A stretch of 64,000 nucleotides of DNA from Brasenia schreberi (GCA_036023115.1 JAYKKT010000061.1:17645501-17709500); one strand, 5' to 3'; counted from the stretch's first letter, positions 50,401 through 56,544 are shown. Notes: generated from the letters alone by a model not told the origin. Program-made: numbers and translations.

Positions 50401-52678
50401 TACTATCTGGCAAATACGCTTGTAGTTTCATGAAGTTGTCATCTACCCATTCTATCCATGGCTGGTCTCTATGGAGTGTGGTAAAGATGAAGTCATGTTT
50501 TAATTTTAATACCTTCAAGATTTGTTTCAAACTTTTCATGGCTTCCAGTGTGCACCATATTCCATGTTTAATGGTGTTGACTGTCTTCTTTCTTTTGCTT
50601 CTCTTGTTAATTTTCTGTACTGATGTACTACTAAGTACTTGTGTATCTTCTGGCAACAGCACAAGTTTATTGAAAAATGCAAATGGGGGGCTTCTGTTAT
50701 GTTGCCCAAAATTGAAAAAGCTAAGCAGATCAAAGCTACAATGGCAGCCCAAGCATCTAAAGATGCTTTGGTATCATCAGCTGTCAATGAAAATTATGGT
50801 GACACTGTACCATCTAGACCCAACAGAGTCCCGACTCAAGAATCTCCAGAGACAACCACAGTTGAGGGAAAATTAAGAGATGGTACTGATGAGCTGGAGT
50901 CAGGTAATGGAAGCACAATCTTTCCTGTCAGTTATTCACATGCACAAGAATAGTTCCTGATCCGGTTTGAGTTTGAGACCTGAATATGGGGTATCTTTTA
51001 GAAGAAGGATATCTTGACATTGGTTTCTTTACATTGTAACTGACTAATGCTTTATCCAAATCATTGCTATTGTTATATGATTGTAGAACATATATTAACA
51101 TACTGTTGCACATATAATGATGTGGCCATGTAACTAGGTCACCTTCATACCATACCCCGAATAATTCTTCAGATAACGTACCGTTGCTATATACTTTTAC
51201 TGTTTCTAGACTTGTTTTGATCATGAAATTATATATCCAGATTGTCTACAACAACTTTGTGTGTGGCTACACGCCTATGAGGATACTACAGTCTACAGAT
51301 ATGTACATGATAAGTCAAAGTTTAAACTTTTAAAATGGTCGTCTCACCCATAATGCATTACAGGTTCTTCGAGTTATTTGTATTTTGTTGTAAATTGAGT
51401 CATTGTGATTTGTATTTTCGTTTCCTTGTACTTGTTTTGAAGTGGAAAATGTCAAAAGAAACTAATGGTTCATGCTTCCCAATGCAAGTTCAGGTTACTT
51501 TTGAAATATATTTGTATTGCTCCTAGCACTGCCCATAATGGCCTCTTTCCTGCTTGATGTTGCTAATCTCTTGAATCTTTCTCTTTTCATCTCATCTTTG
51601 TGACATTTAAAGTTGTATTCTGACCTAATCCTTTTGCATCTTCAGACAAAGTATGAAGCTTGCTTCTGAAATATTCCGTTTTTACTTAAGCCTTCCTGTG
51701 TTTTCTTTATGTTTTGAAGTTGTCAATGTGCTACGGAGTCTGGTTAATTGTGAAAATTTTGGGTATCAGATGTTTTGGTTCAGATATAGCTTAGAAAGTT
51801 CATATTGACAGAATTTGAGGTTGGGATTGGTCGTGGGCTTTGAATTTACAGCATATGCTATCTTGAACATACTTGTAAAAAGGAAGCGACAGCAATGATG
51901 ATCCTAGTAGTGAACCATATGGGATAAATGTGATTGTTGAAGTTTTGCGTTTTCCGTTGTCAATAAATCTGTTCTTTTGTTCATACAAATGATCTTTGGT
52001 CTGTGTATGGTGCTTGGTGCTTTCCCTGATGCAAGTGAGCAAGGTTTTTATGAACATGGAAAGCAGAGAAGATCGATGTATTTTGCTTCTGATGAAAGTG
52101 TGCAGGGTTTTAATGAACAAAGACTTCCTTCTGATACTTGAGCTGTTTCTCTGCGCATTTCCTTTCTTGCAATTAAAGCATAACATGATCGCTGTATTGA
52201 TCTCTTATAAGCTTGTGTTTCCCCTATCTTGCTTCTATGGATGTCAGATCAGATAGTTTTCTTTTTTGTAGAATTATATGCAAGAAGAGAAAGCTTGTAA
52301 GTTTCATAGTGTAGTACAACTTTTCTTTTCTAAGGAGAAATGACATGGTCTAGCTTATTCCCATATGATTCAAATATTTAATTTCTTTGCAGTCCAGGTA
52401 CTTCTTTTTTTGCACGCAGTAATGATATAGATCAATGATGTGACTAAATCTTTTAATATTACCTGACTTGAGAAAATATCTTTTTCTAAATGAGAATGAC
52501 TGAATTTGCATCCTTAAATTGGATTAGCAGGCGAGTTTGGGACTGTCATAGTCCATGCATCAGCAGGTGAACTAAATATGAGTTTGCCAACTTCTGGTTG
52601 CAATCTAGCAAGTTACTCTGTGAAGGATGCAGGAGTTCCATTGTCAAATTTAGATGGAGATGTATCCCCAGAAATCAG
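9386..52678 (+). CDS. SIK1: SIK1-like Ste20/MST (Hippo-type) Ser/Thr kinase, 13 exons, 3' end outside window
   Basis: Join 9386-9998, 10662-10750, 10884-10991, 11782-11889, 13234-13324, 26833-26885, 39225-39287, 39583-39627, 39801-39836, 47569-47624, 50112-50193, 50660-50903, 52531-52678. All junctions are GT-AG and in phase, giving 578 codons. Residues 1-196 are acidic and disordered. The kinase domain covers about 198-452: P-loop [14 protein letters not shown] lysine 227, hinge region [16 protein letters not shown] (Asp 320), DFG 338-340, and GTPHWMAPE. All catalytic residues are present, so the enzyme should be active. In plants and animals this family phosphorylates MOB-associated NDR-type pathways governing growth and division; that role here is inferred from family. 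Arabidopsis SIK1 is about 840 residues, so about 250 C-terminal residues are missing. Start chosen as the first ATG of the frame. Introns 5, 6 and 9 are filled with transposons. Confidence 0.93.
9999..10661 (+). other. Kinase intron 1
   Basis: A 663-bp intron with donor gtaagt and acceptor ttttacag. The sequence is T-rich, with no transposon or nested gene recognised. Confidence 0.85.
10662..10750 (+). CDS. SIK1: Kinase exon 2 (P-loop and VAIK lysine)
   Basis: An 89-nt exon that completes the split glycine codon and encodes [10 protein letters not shown] through [11 protein letters not shown]. It holds the ATP-binding glycine loop and the invariant lysine (residue 227). Intron 2, which follows (10751-10883), is only 133 bp. 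Confidence 0.93.
10884..10991 (+). CDS. SIK1: Kinase exon 3 (C-helix)
   Basis: A 108-nt, 36-codon exon starting [20 protein letters not shown]. It contains the C-helix glutamate that pairs with the VAIK lysine and the conserved HPNVV turn. The donor is ctttgg|gtacga. Confidence 0.93.
10992..11781 (+). other. Kinase intron 3
   Basis: A 790-bp T-rich intron with acceptor tatgcag. A 116-codon open frame at 11158-11508 inside it has no recognisable similarity and is treated as chance. No transposon was recognised. Confidence 0.8.
11782..11889 (+). CDS. SIK1: Kinase exon 4 (hinge and D/E helices)
   Basis: A 108-nt, 36-codon exon beginning [15 protein letters not shown] and ending AYICREALK. It carries the hinge and the substrate-lobe helices characteristic of the MST/GCK group. 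Confidence 0.93.
11890..13233 (+). other. Kinase intron 4
   Basis: A 1344-bp intron. It contains a cluster of cgatacg/gtatcag words at about 12155-12270 resembling decayed hAT ends, and a 116-bp tandem duplication (listed separately). It also has a perfect 26-bp palindrome at 13082-13107 (core tatcatatgata). The open frames on either strand at 12447-12845 have no recognisable family. Confidence 0.7.
12245..12476 (+). repeat. 116-bp tandem duplication in intron 4
   Basis: Units 12245-12360 and 12361-12476 are almost identical; the one clear internal difference is atcatatgg versus atcgtatgg, with divergence in the last few bases. Each unit starts with gatacacc and contains 'gatttcttgcagg', a polypyrimidine-AG that could act as a weak acceptor. 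The near-identity suggests a recent duplication. Confidence 0.9.
13234..13324 (+). CDS. SIK1: Kinase exon 5 (catalytic loop, HRD)
   Basis: A 91-nt exon encoding GLSYLHS...[11 protein letters not shown] and ending EVKL plus one base. It carries the catalytic aspartate (residue 320) and the metal-binding asparagine (325). The donor ttag|gtgagt opens a 13.5-kb intron. Confidence 0.93.
13755..14304 (+). mobile_element. Old, decayed RTE LINE, left part (reverse transcriptase remnant)
   Basis: With many stops and frameshifts, the + strand reads as a relic of RTE reverse transcriptase. NQFGF then RSTIEAI appears at about 13760-13800; it corresponds to [15 protein letters not shown] in the better-preserved LINE at 21.8-25.0 kb. 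It is followed by a [13 protein letters not shown] segment, and at about 14065 'ILVDETKE', the position just after the FADD motif. The copy is much more diverged than the other LINEs. The same relic resumes at 20058, so the LINE at 14322-20040 inserted into it. Confidence 0.7.
14516..17841 (-). mobile_element. hAT DNA transposon, copy A (full length)
   Basis: A 3326-bp element bounded by a perfect 8-bp duplication GTTTTTAT (14508-14515 and 17842-17849), the hallmark of hAT insertion. Its termini are CAGTGTTGTCTGATGCG... on the left and the complement of CAGTGTTGTCCGTATCG on the right. Both subterminal zones (about 14530-14595 and 17735-17830) are packed with cgtatcg/cgatacg words, likely transposase-binding repeats. 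It carries one transposase gene on the minus strand and interrupts LINE copy 1. Confidence 0.95.
14839..17335 (-). pseudogene. hAT transposase of copy A, nearly intact
   Basis: The protein starts [15 protein letters not shown] at 17335. Domains in order: a BED-type zinc finger ([21 protein letters not shown]), a Ser/Arg-rich linker, a DUF659-like RNase H segment ([36 protein letters not shown]), and the C-terminal hAT dimerisation region ([12 protein letters not shown]). It ends in a very acidic tail, DDPDYNL. Two introns are visible near the end (donor before 15508, acceptor near 15426; a second between 15221 and 15129). Two lesions were found by comparison with copy E: a one-base loss near 16485 that shifts frame before [11 protein letters not shown], and a GAA to TAA stop at 15312-15310 inside the dimerisation motif. 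Confidence 0.9.
18358..18486. mobile_element. Short hAT-terminus derivative
   Basis: About 130 bp of alternating cgatacg/cgtatcg words with an internal hairpin (cctatatcat and its complement) ending in ggataacactg, the right terminus of the local hAT family. No transposase sequence is present. It abuts LINE copy 1 on the left and copia sequence on the right; no clear target duplication was found. Confidence 0.6.
18487..19186 (+). pseudogene. Ty1/copia RNase H and polyprotein end
   Basis: Frameshifted remains of copia pol. [14 protein letters not shown] segment from the end of RT is followed by RNase H motifs: [34 protein letters not shown] and AEAEY. Next come [21 protein letters not shown] and [14 protein letters not shown], and a terminal stop. 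A short duplication of 'atacctttatattgtgaca' occurs at about 18898 and 18938. A polypurine tract (ttgaggggga) leads into an LTR. The 5' half and 5' LTR are missing. Confidence 0.85.
19187..19465 (+). repeat. Copia 3' LTR
   Basis: About 279 bp starting TGTTAGAGTTTG directly after the polypurine tract and ending at ...attattaca. It contains a TATA-like tataaataag at 19311. The sequence after it is LINE copy 1 endonuclease region, so this is where the copia remnant ends inside that LINE. Confidence 0.75.
20058..20520 (+). mobile_element. Old, decayed RTE LINE, right part
   Basis: Continues the relic at 13755-14304. Removing the 14322-20040 insertion and one duplicate joins 'GITHKINA' to '[15 protein letters not shown]', matching [15 protein letters not shown]...[11 protein letters not shown] of the better LINEs. 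At about 20470 'KIYVANP' corresponds to the RIHVADP terminus shared by the RTE proteins here. Many stops show long decay. Confidence 0.65.
20521..21750. other. Intron 5 sequence, nothing recognised
   Basis: AT-rich intronic sequence. No splice-supported exon, transposon protein or terminal repeat was identified. Confidence 0.5.
21751..25025 (-). mobile_element. RTE-clade LINE, copy 2, full length
   Basis: A 3.27-kb element on the minus strand. The 5' terminus is aactccgcccatgtaaggga (complement at about 25006-25025). The 3' terminus is gtagccgacccagtctagta...ggcttag followed by (TTG)n, seen here as acaacaacaacaac at 21752. Both ends match the other RTE copies in the window, so it is end-to-end complete. 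No convincing target duplication was found by eye. Confidence 0.9.
21782..24910 (-). pseudogene. RTE LINE polyprotein (AP endonuclease and reverse transcriptase)
   Basis: Order along the minus strand: a short leader; the endonuclease start ([20 protein letters not shown]), [24 protein letters not shown] and [11 protein letters not shown]; a linker; then RT with [70 protein letters not shown] and the catalytic FADD; then a C-terminal region ending RIHVADPV. The frame is interrupted by a stop at 24532 (HILCL/ETK), a frameshift at about 24140, frameshifts at about 23200 and 23100, and stops at about 22436-22486. It cannot make an intact protein. Confidence 0.9.
25258..25431 (-). mobile_element. 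Short RTE-derived non-autonomous retroelement, copy 2
   Basis: About 174 bp made of the two ends of the RTE LINE, with the same internal junction as the copies at 7.5 and 27.3 kb (ccctatc joined to ataatttgtagaat). Its LINE 5' part is itself shortened (the ggcttgggac block is absent). It is flanked by a near-perfect duplication, atccctaagatagata / atccctaagatacata (25241-25256 and 25432-25447). Confidence 0.82.
25450..25518 (-). mobile_element. 5'-truncated RTE 3' end, 69 bp
   Basis: A (CAA)8-type tail followed by the RTE 3' terminal sequence, cut off after 'gtcagctacatggatc'. It is flanked by aagatacataca at 25439-25450 and 25520-25531, so it inserted into the right-hand duplicate of the preceding short element. 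Confidence 0.75.
25532..26832. other. End of intron 5
   Basis: No transposon was recognised. The last 30 bases, T-rich and ending tttgttttctag, form the acceptor for exon 6. Confidence 0.6.
26833..26885 (+). CDS. SIK1: Kinase exon 6 (DFG, activation segment), 53 nt
   Basis: Completes the split glycine and encodes [17 protein letters not shown]. It holds the metal-binding DFG aspartate (338) and the start of the activation loop, including threonines where MST kinases are activated by phosphorylation. It lies between a 13,508-bp and a 12,339-bp intron. Its length is not a multiple of three, so skipping it would shift the frame. Confidence 0.93.
26886..27331. other. Start of intron 6
   Basis: Donor acg|gtatgt. 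Nothing recognised before the RTE-derived element. Confidence 0.6.
27348..27560 (-). mobile_element. Short RTE-derived non-autonomous retroelement, copy 3
   Basis: A 213-bp element with complete RTE 5' and 3' termini and no coding sequence between them. The duplication ttgcattttgataaca flanks it (27332-27347 and 27561-27576). It has the same end-to-end junction as copies 1 and 2 and is the best-preserved member in the window. Confidence 0.88.
27577..28500. other. Intron 6 sequence with a poly-G run
   Basis: No gene or element recognised. A run of 17 G occurs at 27945-27961; its true length may be uncertain because such runs are prone to sequencing error. Confidence 0.5.
28501..28813 (+). repeat. 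LTR 3' portion of a copia-like element
   Basis: The sequence has the layout of the LTR at 29557 (cggtt/gccgttgg GC-rich palindromic words, a TATA-like ctataaatataa at about 28670, then 'caatgaataa'). It ends ...ttgaca at 28813, directly before a primer-binding-like tggtattagagtc. The left end is not defined; 28501 is approximate. It is related to, but different from, the nested copia LTR. Confidence 0.55.
28814..29551 (+). pseudogene. LTR-retroelement internal region, gag-like, decayed
   Basis: Begins with a degenerate tRNA-Met primer-binding site (tggtattagagt). Frames with stops read [40 protein letters not shown] and [16 protein letters not shown], a helical, charged, gag-like composition. 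No zinc knuckle or pol is present. A copia element inserted at 29557 with duplication AAAGA; the host sequence continues at 38511. The gag assignment rests on composition and context only. Confidence 0.45.
29557..29934 (+). repeat. Copia 5' LTR
   Basis: 378 bp, TGTTAAGAATATG...TTTACA. It contains gggcccat/ggcccgtc words, a gccgttgg palindromic block, and a TATA-like tttataaatagag at about 29752. The sequence after it, cggtaatagagcc, is a degenerate primer-binding site. Confidence 0.92.
30060..33752 (+). pseudogene. Copia gag-pol (left part)
   Basis: Gag (UBN2-like) is visible at 30325-30800 ([33 protein letters not shown]). A CCHC knuckle ([14 protein letters not shown]) lies at about 30840 and a protease-like SWFRDSGAS at about 31040. 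Integrase covers 31560-32040 (HSDVWG-like start, [23 protein letters not shown]). RT spans 32720-33180 with [25 protein letters not shown] and the catalytic LLYVDDMI. RNase H starts by 33400. Numerous stops and frameshifts make it non-functional. Confidence 0.9.
35536..35818 (+). repeat. 5' LTR of the gene-carrying element
   Basis: Collinear with 37377-37660; both contain 'cccattatataaggg', a likely promoter, and GA-rich repeats. It ends in CA directly before the primer-binding site. The left edge is approximate because the terminal TG is mutated. Confidence 0.8.
35819..35832 (+). other. Primer-binding site (tRNA-Met type)
   Basis: tggtatcagagccg directly follows the 5' LTR terminus. The same core occurs after the LTR at 57016. 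Confidence 0.85.
35881..36243 (+). pseudogene. Captured fragment of a PRP6/STA1-like pre-mRNA splicing factor
   Basis: One frame reads [20 protein letters not shown], then [50 protein letters not shown] and [10 protein letters not shown]. This is the N-terminal PRP1_N-type region of plant STABILIZED1/PRP6, a U5 snRNP protein; the LxLKLDxLSD...VVDPKGYLTDLKSMK signature is diagnostic. Two in-frame TAGs (about 36001 and 36145) disrupt it. It covers roughly 120 of the ~1000 residues and stops before the HAT repeats. It is intron-less. Family recognition is from memory of conserved motifs; a protein search would settle it. Confidence 0.8.
36280..37100 (+). pseudogene. Captured fragment of a PLS-type pentatricopeptide repeat (PPR) gene
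   Basis: Reads [20 protein letters not shown], then after breaks [120 protein letters not shown] and [11 protein letters not shown]. These are tandem ~35-residue P, L and S repeats typical of plant organelle RNA-binding PPR proteins. At least three frame changes and a TAG at about 36408 break it. A lysine-rich tail ([19 protein letters not shown]) follows that is not PPR. No targeting peptide or DYW end is present, so it is a fragment, not a gene. Confidence 0.9.
37377..37660 (+). repeat. 3' LTR of the gene-carrying element
   Basis: 284 bp, TGTTAGCTG...ACCAACA, with a purine tract directly before it. It has several substitutions and a small insertion relative to the 5' LTR, so the element is not recent. 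Confidence 0.85.
37753..38045 (+). pseudogene. Copia RNase H and polyprotein end (right part)
   Basis: Continues pol from 33752: [41 protein letters not shown], then a frameshifted DFFTKSL-like end and a purine tract (gtttgaggggga) before the 3' LTR. Confidence 0.88.
38056..38505 (+). repeat. Copia 3' LTR
   Basis: 450 bp, about 72 bp longer than the 5' LTR. The extra sequence lies at about 38150-38230 in the region of short inverted gccgttgg/ccaacg words. The remainder aligns along its length with 29557-29934. Confidence 0.92.
38511..39224. other. End of intron 6
   Basis: Starts with continuation of the retroelement sequence broken at 29551. At 38575-38670 it contains 'ggatccagacctgggac...ggatctgat' words resembling those in the LTR at 2380-2540. 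No coding sequence. It ends in acceptor tttttgcag. Confidence 0.5.
39225..39287 (+). CDS. SIK1: Kinase exon 7 (APE motif)
   Basis: A 63-nt, 21-codon exon encoding [20 protein letters not shown] plus K. It contains the P+1 loop and the APE glutamate that closes the activation segment. GT-x-x-W-M-A-P-E is the Ste20 signature. Confidence 0.93.
39583..39627 (+). CDS. SIK1: Kinase exon 8 (F-helix)
   Basis: A 45-nt, 15-codon exon, [15 protein letters not shown], with the invariant F-helix aspartate. Intron 7 before it (39288-39582) is 295 bp; intron 8 after it (39628-39800) is 173 bp. Confidence 0.92.
39801..39836 (+). CDS. SIK1: Kinase exon 9, 36-nt micro-exon
   Basis: Twelve codons, [12 protein letters not shown], matching the MST/GCK segment between the F and G helices. 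Its length is a multiple of three. Splice sites: tgtcag|ggc and aga|gtgagt. Confidence 0.92.
39837..42023. other. Start of intron 9, with microsatellites
   Basis: AT-rich intronic sequence. Contains CAT-rich repeats (about 40227-40275), a (CAA)n RTE tail, a (CT)n run at about 41118-41138, and a (CT)n(TA)n compound microsatellite at about 41385-41422. No gene was recognised. Confidence 0.6.
40355..40427 (-). mobile_element. 5'-truncated RTE 3' end, 73 bp
   Basis: An (ACA)n tail of about 11 units followed by the RTE 3' terminus. It is flanked by ctttgtttcccttatgca / ctttgtttcacttatgca (40337-40354 and 40428-40445, one mismatch). Confidence 0.8.
42032..46568 (-). mobile_element. hAT element, copy C, with copy D nested inside
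   Basis: Termini tagtgttgttagacgcg at the left and acgactaacactg at the right. Sequence of copy C is 42032-43965 and 45572-46568. The flanks agttggat / cttgggat match at only 5 of 8 positions, so the duplication is eroded. The minus strand carries broken transposase: dimerisation-side exons (42774-43414: [32 protein letters not shown]), the DNAANY and HCLDLI region with stops, and the N-terminal linker (45704-45958). The BED finger is largely lost. Confidence 0.85.
43966..45563 (-). mobile_element. hAT element, copy D, internally deleted, nested in copy C
   Basis: 1598 bp, flanked by gtgtatcc / gtgtatct (43958-43965 and 45564-45571). It retains both termini, the BED finger region (44710-45070; [12 protein letters not shown]) and the linker, joined directly to the acidic tail ([17 protein letters not shown] at about 44400). 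The catalytic core and dimerisation domain are missing. It would depend on a full-length copy for movement. Confidence 0.9.
46577..47568. other. End of intron 9
   Basis: T-rich intronic sequence, no element recognised. Acceptor cttcatgtag. Confidence 0.6.
47569..47624 (+). CDS. SIK1: Kinase exon 10 (G-helix)
   Basis: A 56-nt exon encoding [18 protein letters not shown] and two bases of a tryptophan codon. The split TG|G is completed by exon 11, which confirms the 7.7-kb and 2.5-kb introns on either side are correctly placed. Confidence 0.92.
47949..49182 (-). mobile_element. hAT derivative, copy G, with unrelated internal sequence
   Basis: Left terminus cggtgttgtctgacgtg, right terminus ggataacaatg, flanked by atgttatg / atgttacg (47941-47948 and 49183-49190). 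About 47949-48465 is hAT 3' sequence (untranslated end and acidic-tail coding), and about 48985-49182 is hAT 5' terminal sequence. The ~515 bp between them does not resemble any other hAT copy here. No transposase core. Confidence 0.8.
49191..50111. other. End of intron 10
   Basis: AT-rich, nothing recognised. Acceptor ctatatatag. Confidence 0.6.
50112..50193 (+). CDS. SIK1: Kinase exon 11 (H- and I-helices)
   Basis: An 82-nt exon: completes Trp 421, then [27 protein letters not shown]. It contains the invariant arginine of subdomain XI (EPRARP). Intron 11 (50194-50659, 466 bp) follows and has no recognised element. Confidence 0.93.
50660..50903 (+). CDS. SIK1: Kinase exon 12 (end of kinase domain, start of tail)
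   Basis: A 244-nt exon starting HKFIEKCK, the end of the catalytic domain, followed by a basic [17 protein letters not shown] segment and a Ser/Thr/Pro-rich tail ending DELES. It reads on to a stop at 50951 if unspliced, but the donor tcag|gtaatg continues in phase into exon 13. Confidence 0.9.
50904..52530. other. Kinase intron 12
   Basis: 1627 bp, AT-rich, no transposon signature recognised. Acceptor gattagcag. Confidence 0.7.
52531..52678 (+). CDS. SIK1: Kinase exon 13 (tail; last exon visible)
   Basis: A 148-nt exon starting by completing Gly 530, then [20 protein letters not shown]. The GTVIVH motif recalls the TVV repeats of exon 1. Donor aatcag|gtactt leaves two bases of an incomplete codon. 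The next exon was not found in the 540 bp before the hAT element at 53226, nor recognised further on. Confidence 0.82.
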
Positions 52679-53217
52679 GTACTTTTATTTATTATATGTG
52701 TGCCAATCTCTTACAGCTTGTTCTTCTTCATTGCATCATTCCCAATATCCATGCATGGTGCAAGTTCCTGTTAACCGAAATAGTTTTTTCTCCATGCTAT
52801 TGTTGGTTTGTGGAAAGAAGTTAGCATGGCATGGCAGAAATGCACATGTTAAATGCAGGGCATCTCTTTGCAAACAGTAATCAAAATATATTCAGATTAA
52901 TTCCCTGGTGTTCTAGTTTCATGTTTTGAATTTTGATTAGCGTATGACTGTTAATTAAGGCATAGGGATCTGATTCTCCATTTTGTAGAAGGTCTAATTC
53001 ACTGGTTGGCCTATTTTAACGTTGGTTTGGTTTGGTCCAGTAAAGAAATGATTCTTCAATCGACTAGGAATCCCTAATCAATCCTCAATTGCACAAACCG
53101 AGAGTTGTCAAGAAACCAATTCACCAAATGGTATATAAGTCAAATACCAAAACAATCAAGGAGTCAAAACAAGTGTCAAAGTGCTATAAAACATGTTTAT
53201 TAAGGAATGAATGAGCT
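52679..53217. other. Start of kinase intron 13
   Basis: No exon, terminator or element recognised. Confidence 0.5.
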
Positions 53218-53225
53218 CTATTTAT

Positions 53226-56200
53226 CAGTGTTATCCGTATTGCACCGTATCGTACGATACGGGGGCCCGTATCGTGAAACCCAGAGTATCGCACCGTATC
53301 GCACGATACGGTGCGTATCGCCCGTATCCCTGGGACCCTTATAAAGGGTCCCGGGCCGACTGAAACCCGCGATTTTTCGCGGGTTTTCTCTCTCTTCTTG
53401 GGTTCCTCAAGCTCCCTAAGAGCCGGTTTTCGCCTCCTTAGTGTTCAAAGCTCCAAAAGCGTGCCCTACGATGTCCGTGCAAGCCTCTAAATTCGGATTT
53501 TGGTATATTTTTAATGTTTTTTCCATTTTTTCCTTTTATATTTGTTGTTTTTTTGTGTTATTTCATTTTTTTTAATGACAAAATATGAAGTTATTAAGTG
53601 TGTGTATACGATTTTTATTGCATTCATCAAGTGGGAGACACTCCATTTGAGTGTTATTTGAAGATTGGGGGATTTACGAAGTGCTTTTATTTTTCAGGTT
53701 TTTGTTTGAATTAAAGTACTCCATTGAGATGGCAGGAAGGGGTGGTAGATAGTCTAGAGACTCCCATTCTATGTTTGATGATCCGACATGGCAGTAGGGT
53801 ATACCAGTTGAGGGTTTCAGGTTAAAGATCATATGCTTATTTTGTGAAAAAGTAGTTAGTGGTAGAATTTCAAGGTTGAAACACCATCTAGGAGGGACAT
53901 GGAAAGAAGTTGCTCCATGCACAGGCAGAGTTAGAAGTTTGCCAGAAGGTATTAAATGGCAATGCCTGCAGATGATTCAGAACATACAAGAACAGAGACA
54001 ACAAAAGGATGATTTTCAGATGTATGAAGAAGCTGATGATGCTACTGCTACTGGATTTGGATTCACTGATAGTTTGCCTTAAGATGCTAGAACAGAGATT
54101 GGTAGTAGCAGTTCACGAGCACCTACTAGAGGAAAGAGGGTTGCAGTTGAAGACTTTGGAGGTGGTAGAAAAGGAAGTTCAGGAAGGAGTAGAGGAAGAG
54201 CTTCTTCTTCTAGCATACATTCGTTCTTTCTTCCTTCCACTACACCTGGTGCTCAACCAGGAATTTGTGCTGCTATGGCTTCAGAACAACTGTATGATCA
54301 GGCAGACCTTGTAGTGGGAAGATGGTTTTATGATGCATGCATTCCATTTAATGCAGCAAACAGTTTTTATTTTCAAGCAATGGCAGATGCAATTGCAAAC
54401 ATTGATCCAGGATATAAGATGCCCTCTTATTAGAAGTTGAGAGGGAAGATATTAGATCAGGCCGTAATTGAAGTGCAATAATACTGTTCGACTTTGAGAC
54501 AGTCGTGGAAGGAAACAGGATGCACTATTATGGTAGATGGATGGACCGATAGGCGAGGAAGGACATTGCTAAACTTTCTTTTATATTGTCTTAAAGGACT
54601 CATGTTTTTGAGATCTCTAGACACGTCAGAGGAGAGGCACACTATAGAGATCCTACAAGAATAATTTGATAAGATTATACAGGAGGTTGGGCTACAGAAT
54701 GTGGTCCAATTGATTACAGATAATGCAGCTAACTATAAAGCAGCTGGGAAGGAGTTAGCTGATATTTATGGGACTTTCTACTCGACGCCATGTGCAACCC
54801 ATTGTTTAGATCTCATCTTCGAGGACATTGGTGAGATGGATGAAATAAAGGCAGCAACTGAGTGTTGCCAAGATATTACAAAATTCATTTACAACCATGC
54901 ATTTGTTTTATGTATGATGAGGAGATATACAGAAGGTGTAGAGCTTCTTCGCACAGCTGTAACTCGGTTTGCAACAAACTTCTTATCTGTACAAAGTATT
55001 GTGAGACAGAAGCAAGCTTTGAGGATAATGTTCTCCTCAGATGAGTGGCAACAATTTGTAGAGTTGTCTCAAAACAGAAGAAATAGAAAGTAGAATGAGA
55101 TTGCAGAAACAGTTTTTAGAAGTTCATTTTGGAATGCATGTGTCAGATTATTAAAAATTACTTGTCCTTTAGTGAAAGTTTTGAGATTGGCTGATAGCGA
55201 GGAGAAACCATCTATGAGCTACCTTTATGAAGCCATGGACAGGGCAAAAGAAGCCATCAGAAATAATTTTAATGGAAAAAAGAGAGATTATGTGCCAGTG
55301 TGGAAAATAATTGATAGTAGATGTTATAAACAATTGCATCAGCCTATTCATGTAGCAATATATTATCTAAACCCATCATTCAGGTACTTAGGAACCTTCA
55401 AAAGGGACGGTGAGGTTAATCGAGGAATCATTGATTGTATCGACAGATTAGTCCGTGATGAGAGCATAGTAAATGCGATACATCGAGAGATGGAGATATA
55501 TGATAATGCTCTTCACTTGATGGGTTTTCCTGTTGCAATTCGCAACCGCACTACGATGCATCCAGGTAAATTGTTTATTTTCATATTTAAGTTGCATCTT
55601 ACATTATTGTGGATTATTATGTCTCTAATGTTTGTATTTTTTTACAGATGTTTGGTGGAACAGGTTTGGAAGTGATTGTCCAAACCTTAGAGATTTTGCA
55701 GTCAGAGTCTTAAGCCAAACCTTTAGTGCAACAGGTTGTGAAAGAAATTGGAGTGTTTTTGAACACATCCATACAAAAAAGCGCAATAGGTTGGAACACA
55801 AAAGGCTTAATGATTTGGTTTATATTCGTTGTAACATGAGCCTTCGTGAAAGGTAATGTATTACTTTCAAATATTCAATTCAATAATGTTTAACTTCAGT
55901 TTTCAATTGTTAATATTACTTACTAATTCTTTATCTTTGTTTGTGTCGTAGGCAATTAAAAAAAGTAAATAGAGAAGAAAGTCAGTTTGATCCAATAAGT
56001 TTGTATAATTTTGATATATTATAAGATTGGGTCATGGAAGACACTGAAGAAAATGCCCTCCTAACAGAAAAAGACGTTGCCTGGATTAATTTGGAAAGAG
56101 CGCAACAACATTATGGAGATGAAGAATTTGATTTTGAAGAAGAAGGTGTGGGCGTGGCTGATGATGATGATGAGGATCTGCAACAAGGAGAAGATGAAGA

Positions 56201-56536
56201 TTATTTAGTTGATGATCCTGATTACAATTTGTAAAATGTAACATTATATGTAACTGTAGTGTAAACTGTGTTTGTATTTTATTTTTTGGATTCAAAATAT
56301 GTAAATTTGGATGCAATTGTTCAATGTTGAATGCTCAATCTGTACTAAACTTACATTATATGAATTTAAAGCAATTATCAGATTTTTCCTCATTTTTTTC
56401 AATTTTTTTTCGATTTTTACTAATTTTTATTGATTTTTAATTAATTTTTGTATTATTTTAATATTAAAGTACGATACGATACGCCCGTATCGTGGAGCCC
56501 AGCGATATACAATACGATACGCGTCAAACAACACTG
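53226..56536 (+). mobile_element. hAT DNA transposon, copy E (full length)
   Basis: 3311 bp, bounded by a perfect 8-bp duplication CTATTTAT (53218-53225 and 56537-56544). Termini are CAGTGTTATCCGTATTG and the complement of CAGTGTTGTTTGACGCG, with subterminal cgtatcg/cgatacg clusters (53240-53330 and 56472-56522). Structure and length match copy A in the opposite orientation. Confidence 0.95.
53729..56234 (+). pseudogene. hAT transposase of copy E, dead
   Basis: Same architecture as copy A. It begins MAGRGGR and has the BED finger ([19 protein letters not shown]), RNase H-like core ([36 protein letters not shown]), two introns (about 55566-55648 and 55854-55951), and dimerisation motif [20 protein letters not shown], which is intact here and damaged in copy A. 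Stops occur at codon 8, after DDPTWQ, after DSLP, in PSY/KLRG, VQ/YCS, QE/FDK and NRRNRK/NEI. It keeps full length across the frameshift seen in copy A. Confidence 0.92.
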
Positions 56537-56544
56537 CTATTTAT

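Noticed and set aside
50366..50752. Minus-strand 128-codon frame
   Set aside because: It overlaps exon 12 on the opposite strand and has no family resemblance; it is a shadow frame.
53674..53922. Minus-strand frame in hAT copy E (and its twin at 44870-45118)
   Set aside because: It is the antisense of the conserved BED-finger coding region and appears twice only because the element does.
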